DNA from: an uncultured Alistipes sp. | GTDB lineage: Bacteria; Bacteroidota; Bacteroidia; Bacteroidales; Rikenellaceae | Reading direction: 5' to 3' | Assembly: GCA_905213895.1 (NCBI GenBank) | Contig: CAJMKE010000029.1 | Coordinates: forward strand, 1 to 9,216 | DNA length: 9,216 nucleotides | In this document: positions 5,850 to 9,216 of the stretch, in pieces | Layout of the letters: every line of letters begins with the position of its first letter | How positions within the stretch are numbered: position 1 is the stretch's first letter | Notes under the pieces: generated by a model | Seen by the model: only the letters and a program-made list of their open reading frames with translations | Told to the model about the DNA's origin: nothing | The model's database searches: none | Program-made: the position numbers and the translations under genes

Positions 5850-7126
5850 TATTTTTTCAGTAATCCAGCCAGATGTCCTGTCGAGAATGCTATTTGCAGA
5901 TTGTAACCGCCGGTATTGGCATCCAAATCGAGTACCTCGCCTGCGAAATACAGTCCCTTGACCTTCTTCGACTCCATCGTGTATTCGTTCACCTCGTCGC
6001 AAGCCACTCCGCCTGCGGTAACCACGGCGTATTCGAACGGCGCATAGTCGGTAATCGGGAACACCCAGCCTTTCAGCACTTTAATCAGCCGTTCGAACTC
6101 CTTGTCCGTAACTTTGCTTATGTATATCTTCGAGTGTACGTCCAACTCCTTGCATATCGGCACTACGAGCGGTTTCGGCACGAGCCTGCGGACGAGTTCG
6201 GCGAATAGTTCGTCCGGATTCATCTCGGCGATTTCGCGGTGTATGCGGTCGTGCAGCATCTGCTCCGTGAGAGCGGGTTTCATGTCGATTTCCATCTTGA
6301 CCTTGCGCCCGTCGAGCAGAGCATCCACCGCATCGCGACTGAGCCGCAATGCCGTCGCGCCCTCGATTCCGCGGTCGGAGAAACTGATTTCGCCGAACTC
6401 CTCGCGGACTTTTTCGCCGTCCACGAACAACGATACGTTTACGTTGCGCAACAGTATGTTGCGGATATATTCGTGCTGTGGATGCGATGTAACGAGCGGT
6501 GTCAGCGACGGTCGTACCTCCTCTATCGTGTGTCCGACGGCATCGGCGAACGTATATCCGTCGCCGGTCGAACCGGTGGCGGGGTAGGATACGCCGCCCG
6601 TGGCGATGATGACGTTCTGGGCTTCGACCTTGCGCTCGAAACCGCGCTTGTTGATGAATTTCACGCCGAGAACCCTGCCACCCACTGTTATTATCTCGGT
6701 TACGCGGGTGTTGCACTGAATCTCGACCTCGTAGTCGCGGCAGTAGAATTCAAGCGCGTTGGCGATGTCGGCAGCCTTGCCGCTCTCGGGAAACACGCGT
6801 TCGCCGCGTTCGGTTACGAGTTTTACGCCCATTCGCTCGAAAAAGCGCATCGTCGCACGGTTCGAGAACTCCGAAAATGCGACTTTCAGGAATTCGGCAT
6901 TCGTCCTTACATTCTCTGCGAACTCATTCTCCGGTTTGGCATTGGTCAGATTGCACCGTCCCTTGCCCGTGATTCGTATTTTGCGTGCGGGCTTCTCCAT
7001 CTTTTCGAGCAGCAGAACGCGCGAACCGTTCTTCGCAGCCGTTCCCGCTGCCATCATTCCGGCAGCACCGGCACCTATGACTATTACGTCGTACTTGGAT
7101 TCGGTAGTTTCTATCAAATTTTCCAT
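5849..7126 (-). CDS. HI0933/BaiN-type FAD-dependent oxidoreductase
   Basis: A 425-residue flavoprotein of the HI0933-like family (also annotated BaiN/RdsA-like aminoacetone oxidase or NAD(P)/FAD-dependent oxidoreductase). The N-terminal dinucleotide fold is YDVIVIGAGAAGMMAAG (12-28) with the acidic end of strand two at LLLEKMEKPARK (38-49). It is followed by the family signature RITGKGRCNLTN (51-62), GERVFPESGKAADIANAL (108-125), ATGGVSYPATGSTGDGY (175-191), SFSDRGIEGATALRLS (248-263), and the C-terminal FAD segment AGEVLDLDANTGGYNLQIAF (395-414). The substrate is not known for most members. The frame extends eleven codons upstream of ATG 7126, but the promoter lies in that stretch, so 7126 is the likely start. 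It is the first gene of a coupled operon whose last gene is a cobalamin adenosyltransferase; a link to corrinoid reduction is possible but only inferred from position. Confidence 0.88.
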   Translation of the reverse strand: MENLIETTESKYDVIVIGAGAAGMMAAGTAAKNGSRVLLLEKMEKPARKIRITGKGRCNLTNAKPENEFAENVRTNAEFLKVAFSEFSNRATMRFFERMGVKLVTERGERVFPESGKAADIANALEFYCRDYEVEIQCNTRVTEIITVGGRVLGVKFINKRGFERKVEAQNVIIATGGVSYPATGSTGDGYTFADAVGHTIEEVRPSLTPLVTSHPQHEYIRNILLRNVNVSLFVDGEKVREEFGEISFSDRGIEGATALRLSRDAVDALLDGRKVKMEIDMKPALTEQMLHDRIHREIAEMNPDELFAELVRRLVPKPLVVPICKELDVHSKIYISKVTDKEFERLIKVLKGWVFPITDYAPFEYAVVTAGGVACDEVNEYTMESKKVKGLYFAGEVLDLDANTGGYNLQIAFSTGHLAGLLKK

Positions 7127-7134
7127 ATATGCAA

Positions 7135-7165
7135 CAAAGTTACGATTAAGAATCCACAAATGAAA
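7135..7165 (-). promoter_or_regulatory. Promoter of the flavoprotein-adenosyltransferase operon
   Basis: On the minus strand TAACTTTG (7142-7135) matches TAnnTTTG exactly, and TTTC (7165-7162), one base off TTTG, stands 19 bases upstream. The -7 element ends only eight bases before the ATG at 7126, so the message should have an extremely short leader. Confidence 0.65.
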
Positions 7166-7244
7166 TTTTCTCGGCGGAAAAATGGATGCGGAGTTGTTCG
7201 AACCTGCCCGAAGTCGGATTTTGCGCCTGCTCCCAGCCTGCTTT

Positions 7245-7280
7245 CCTTAAAGTCCTTAAAGCCTTTAACGACCTTAAAGA
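7245..7280. repeat. 9-base repeat array B (4 units)
   Basis: Units CCTTAAAGT, CCTTAAAGC, CTTTAACGA, CCTTAAAGA in exact 9-base phase. The order is nearly that of array A. It lies between the minus-strand gene ending at 7313 and the promoter of the flavoprotein operon, and directly abuts the hairpin at 7282-7311. Confidence 0.85.
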
Positions 7281-7281
7281 G

Positions 7282-7311
7282 TTTAGTGCCGCCAACTATG
7301 GCGGCACTAAA
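7282..7311 (-). terminator. Hairpin terminating the 102-residue gene
   Basis: A perfect 12-base-pair stem (TTTAGTGCCGCC with GGCGGCACTAAA) and a 6-base loop, beginning one base after the stop codon of the minus-strand gene at 7313-7621. On the minus strand it is followed by CTCTTTAAGG rather than a solid T tract, so it is a weaker terminator or an mRNA 3'-end hairpin; array B follows at once. Confidence 0.6.
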
Positions 7312-7312
7312 T

Positions 7313-7621
7313 CTACAAAGTAATTGCAATCTCCTCCAAGAACTCTTCTGCTTCATCTTCGGTCAGCGGTATCGGATGTTTCATGTGCGCCAGCACCGTG
7401 CAGTTCAGACCGACCACGACCCATGGCGGCAATACGTACATGTCCGGCACCTCCGTCCTCAAATACCTGCAAAATGTATTGTACTCTACCGAACAGATGT
7501 ATTTACCAAAAAGGTCGTGTGCTCTCCTTGCGCACCGTGCGGAATTAGTCTTTTCGCAATAGATTTCGTGGATTTTCTGAGCAATCAGAATACGCCAGAC
7601 AATGTCTTTGATTTGTGTCAT
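7313..7621 (-). CDS. Hypothetical 102-residue protein
   Basis: I do not recognise this protein with confidence. It begins MTQIKDIVWRILIAQKIHEI, has a basic, cysteine-containing first half (YCEKTNSARCARRAHDLFGK), a central YNTFCRYLRTEVPDM, a hydrophobic VLPPWVVVGLNCTVLAHM stretch and an acidic end (LTEDEAEEFLEEI). There is no signal peptide; the hydrophobic stretch is interrupted by Pro-Pro and Asn, so a membrane segment is doubtful. The basic amphipathic N-terminal half followed by YNTFCRYL is loosely like short DNA-binding proteins of Bacteroidales, which is only an impression. Support for it being real comes from codon-like composition over its full length, a well-spaced promoter candidate (7661-7691), a 12-base palindrome in the leader, and a hairpin placed exactly after the stop. 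Confidence 0.6.
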   Translation of the reverse strand: MTQIKDIVWRILIAQKIHEIYCEKTNSARCARRAHDLFGKYICSVEYNTFCRYLRTEVPDMYVLPPWVVVGLNCTVLAHMKHPIPLTEDEAEEFLEEIAITL

Positions 7622-7644
7622 AGTTTTGATAATTTTAATGTTGT

Positions 7645-7656
7645 GGCAATATTGCC
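7645..7656. promoter_or_regulatory. 12-base palindrome in the leader of the 102-residue gene
   Basis: GGCAATATTGCC is a perfect 12-base palindrome placed just downstream of the predicted -7 element, at about the expected transcription start of the minus-strand gene. Its position suits a repressor operator; no binding protein can be named. Confidence 0.4.
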
Positions 7657-7660
7657 GACA

Positions 7661-7691
7661 TTAAATTATCGCGCTACGAACTATCTGCAAA
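7661..7691 (-). promoter_or_regulatory. Candidate promoter of the 102-residue gene
   Basis: On the minus strand TTTG (7691-7688) and, 19 bases on, TAATTTAA (7668-7661), which matches TAnnTTTG at all but the last two positions. The spacing is ideal and the -7 element is imperfect. It would give a leader of about 35 bases. Confidence 0.45.
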
Positions 7692-7808
7692 CCCGAATTT
7701 GTTGCTTTTTATCGGAAAATGTTCATGATGAATATTGTTTCTTCATTCTGCTTACGGAGTGTAAGGCATTCCGGAATATTTTTGGGTGATACAATAAAAT
7801 GTTGTATG

Positions 7809-7816
7809 TATCTTTG
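7809..7816 (+). promoter_or_regulatory. Isolated -7 element facing the repeat arrays
   Basis: TATCTTTG is an exact and common form of the Bacteroidota -7 element on the plus strand. The nearest TTTG upstream (7781-7784) leaves a 24-base spacer, longer than normal. No gene follows; a transcript from here would run through repeat arrays C and D antisense to the end of the LRR gene. Confidence 0.3.
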
Positions 7817-7847
7817 TGCGGGAAAATCTGCGTATTTATTTTCAGGA

Positions 7848-7910
7848 CTTTAACACTTCAAACTACCTTAAAGTCCCTAATGTCTTTAACGATCTTAACG
7901 CCGTTAAGTT
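7848..7910. repeat. 9-base repeat array C (7 units, degenerate)
   Basis: In 9-base phase from 7848: CTTTAACAC, TTCAAACTA, CCTTAAAGT, CCCTAATGT, CTTTAACGA, TCTTAACGC, CGTTAAGTT. It is more diverged than the other arrays, but the TTAA/CTAA core recurs in the same phase. Confidence 0.75.
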
Positions 7911-7971
7911 TATTTAATAGGACGAACAATCCGCCCGCCCTCCCGCTCTTATATCCGCCGCCACCCACCGC

Positions 7972-8061
7972 CCTTAAATCCTTTAATGACTTTAACGACC
8001 CTAACGACCCTAACGACCCTAACGACCTTAAAGCCCTTAAAGCCCCTATCTCCCCTAATGT
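7972..8061. repeat. 9-base repeat array D (10 units)
   Basis: Ten 9-base units without a phase break: CCTTAAATC, CTTTAATGA, CTTTAACGA, three identical CCCTAACGA, two identical CCTTAAAGC, CCCTATCTC, CCCTAATGT. The identical neighbouring units suggest recent local duplication. It is the longest of the four arrays and lies 22 bases before the LRR gene's terminator stem. Confidence 0.88.
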
Positions 8062-8075
8062 CCTCTTCCCTCTCA

Positions 8076-8110
8076 AAAACAATCCGCGCAGACCGGTAAA
8101 GTCTGCGCGG
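8076..8110 (-). terminator. Terminator of the LRR surface-protein gene
   Basis: On the minus strand a perfect 10-base-pair GC-rich stem (8110-8101 with 8093-8084, CCGCGCAGAC/GTCTGCGCGG) with a 7-base loop is followed by ATTGTTTTTG. It starts 46 bases past the stop codon at 8157. Confidence 0.82.
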
Positions 8111-8156
8111 ACAAGACGGAACTCCGCCAAAAATCCTATTCGGTCTTGACTTTCTT

Positions 8157-9216
8157 CTAAAAGTCGTAACCTACTATCATCGACCTATAATTTCGCCAAC
8201 TCGTTTCCGAATTATAAGCACTAACCGATACCGTCGGAACATATATTTTTGCAGACGATGAAATATTACTAAATACATAACTATCTAACAATCTAGGCGG
8301 CGTTTTAGGTTTACAATAAATGCTTGTCAGGCTGATGCAATTTCTGAATGCATACCATCCAATATGAGTAACTCTGTATGGAAGAATAATGTCTGTCAGA
8401 CTACTGCAATTGGAGAATGCACCTTCATCAATATCAGTAACGCTGTTGGGAATATTAATACTTGTCAGGCTGCTGCAACCGGAGAATGTATAATCCCAAA
8501 TCCAATTAACTCTGGGTGGAAGAGTAATGTTCGTCAGACTACTGCAATTGGAGAATGCACGTTCTCCAATAGAAGTAACACTATTGGGAATGGTAATACT
8601 TGTCAGGCTGTTGCAACCGGAGAATGAAGGAGCTTCAATCGAAGTACCAGCGTCGGGAATCGTAAAGCTATTGAGTAAGATGAAAAAAGAGAAAGAAGAA
8701 CCACTCGAAGTAATGCCATCGGGGATAATCAAATCCGTAAATAATTCACCATTCAAATATAAATTTGCCACACACCATAGAGGATTAGAACTACCACTCC
8801 CAAATTTTATCGCATACCACTTTGCAATATCGGTAATATATACGCTATTCAGGTCGCTGCAATAGAGAAATGCATCTTCTCCGATTGATGTAACGCTATC
8901 TGGAATAACAATGCTTGTCAGGTAGCTACAATCGTAGAATGCATAATCTCCAATCGATGTAACACTATTACCGATAGTGATTTTAGTAAATCGGGCATAT
9001 TCGAATATGGAGGAACTCTTTAATTTATTCGGAATATTACAGTTAATAATGCATTCTCCCGAGCAACCCTTGAATGCGGACGCTCCAATTTTAGTAACGC
9101 CTTTACCAATAGTAGTGCTTTTCAGACTGCTGCAATCGTAGAATGCAGAATCTCCAATCGCAGTAACGCTGTCGGGAATGTTAATGCTCATCAGGCTGCT
9201 GCAATATTGAAATGCA
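8157..9216 (-). CDS. BspA-type LRR_5 surface protein, N-terminus outside the window
   Basis: At least 352 residues of a leucine-rich-repeat protein of the BspA/LRR_5 family, which forms surface or secreted scaffolds for binding host or bacterial partners. The repeat is 23 residues with consensus close to SITIPNSVTSIGERAFSNCSSLT. Most copies are exact in length; there is one irregular insert (from SVYITDIAKWYAIKFGSGS to NLYLNGELFTDLIIPD) of a kind common in this family. Some neighbouring repeats repeat as pairs, giving a 138-base period. The C-terminal cap (SSAKIYVPTVSVSAYNSETS to the final VGYDF) is the usual end of such proteins, with no added sorting domain seen. The ATG at 9191 is inside a repeat (CSSLMSINIPDSV, where Met stands for the usual Thr), and coding continues to the edge, so the true start and signal peptide lie beyond 9216. 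The gene is visibly more AT-rich than its neighbours. Confidence 0.92.
   Translation of the reverse strand, partial: AFQYCSSLMSINIPDSVTAIGDSAFYDCSSLKSTTIGKGVTKIGASAFKGCSGECIINCNIPNKLKSSSIFEYARFTKITIGNSVTSIGDYAFYDCSYLTSIVIPDSVTSIGEDAFLYCSDLNSVYITDIAKWYAIKFGSGSSNPLWCVANLYLNGELFTDLIIPDGITSSGSSFSFFILLNSFTIPDAGTSIEAPSFSGCNSLTSITIPNSVTSIGERAFSNCSSLTNITLPPRVNWIWDYTFSGCSSLTSINIPNSVTDIDEGAFSNCSSLTDIILPYRVTHIGWYAFRNCISLTSIYCKPKTPPRLLDSYVFSNISSSAKIYVPTVSVSAYNSETSWRNYRSMIVGYDF

Larger units (their letters stand above)
7622..8156. other. 535-base intergenic region
   Basis: No gene is supported here. From left to right it holds the leader, palindrome and promoter of the 102-residue gene (7622-7691), an AT-rich stretch with a perfect ATTCCGGAAT palindrome (7768-7777), an isolated plus-strand TATCTTTG element (7809-7816), repeat arrays C and D, and the terminator of the LRR gene. 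A plus-strand open frame across it (7799-8149) translates the repeats as low-complexity peptide and is not credible. Confidence 0.7.

Noticed and set aside
5346..5906. 186-codon plus-strand frame
   Set aside because: It is the antisense of the methyltransferase-like gene, which has overlapping start and stop codons with both neighbours.
7768..7777. Perfect 10-base palindrome ATTCCGGAAT as an operator
   Set aside because: No promoter or gene start lies at a suitable distance, and a 10-base palindrome can easily occur by chance in a gap of this length.
6239..7789. A 516-codon open frame on the plus strand
   Set aside because: It lies antisense to most of the flavoprotein gene, then runs through a promoter, repeat array B, a hairpin and the antisense of the 102-residue gene. 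Its translation resembles no protein, while the opposite strand has clear family motifs.
7972..8061. CRISPR-like array
   Set aside because: Units are 9 bases in direct contact with no spacers, so this is a short tandem repeat and not CRISPR.
7799..8149. Plus-strand frame translating arrays C and D as a low-complexity protein (NDPNDPNDP)
   Set aside because: The two arrays are read in different frames relative to the repeat unit, the ATG lies upstream of the only promoter-like element, and the rest has no protein-like features.
9189..9191. ATG at 9191 as the start of the LRR gene
   Set aside because: Reading continues in frame to the window edge with another repeat (AFQYCSSL directly before the Met), so this Met is inside a repeat.
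1..9216. A hidden defence system, mobile element or biosynthetic cluster
   Set aside because: No transposase, integrase, nuclease, toxin-antitoxin, reverse transcriptase or large enzyme cluster is seen; the genes are mostly ordinary housekeeping or envelope genes, with the repeat arrays and the ferredoxin-cytochrome pair as the main unexplained items.

Overview
The window looks like a chromosomal segment of a member of the Bacteroidota, most likely a Bacteroidales gut species of the Alistipes/Rikenellaceae kind (the genus is inference). The reasons are: promoters of the Bacteroides form (TTTG, about 19-20 bases, TAnnTTTG) and no obvious Shine-Dalgarno sequences; protein families that are typical of the phylum (DUF4251, a short acidic DUF2795-type protein, BspA-type leucine-rich repeats, a DUF4405-like membrane protein); and moderate GC in the housekeeping genes next to a clearly AT-rich surface-protein gene.

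Left part, plus strand: a leader of about 280 bases with no supported gene, then two adjacent exported DUF4251 paralogs (283-867 and 870-1430) closed by a strong terminator (1474-1504). A promoter directly behind it drives an RlmI-type 23S rRNA methyltransferase (start best placed at 1556, end 2749). Next come an AraC-family regulator (2808-3626) and, behind its own promoter with a 9+9 palindrome, a 4Fe-4S ferredoxin-like protein (3701-3931) overlapping a four-helix membrane protein (3928-4362). That membrane protein has two His-x13-His pairs, as in diheme b-type cytochromes. The two look like a small membrane electron-transfer module, possibly controlled by the AraC protein. A bidirectional terminator (4389-4437) separates the plus-strand genes from the minus-strand genes.

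Right part, minus strand, in transcription order from the right edge: a BspA-type LRR_5 surface protein cut by the window edge (8157-9216) with its terminator; a 535-base gap; a 102-residue protein of unknown function (7313-7621) ending in a hairpin; then a tightly coupled three-gene operon. The operon holds an HI0933/BaiN-type flavoprotein (7126-5849), a short methyltransferase-like protein without a visible SAM-binding loop (5849-5334), and a PduO-type ATP:cob(I)alamin adenosyltransferase (5337-4786). Last is a separately promoted DUF2795-type acidic small protein (4668-4447).

The most unusual non-coding signal is a family of four intergenic arrays built on an exact 9-base period (core CYTTAARG, itself self-complementary) at 1461-1496, 7245-7280, 7848-7910 and 7972-8061. 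All lie between transcription units, in the same orientation, next to hairpins or terminators. I do not see a defence system, CRISPR array, transposase, tRNA or rRNA in this window.
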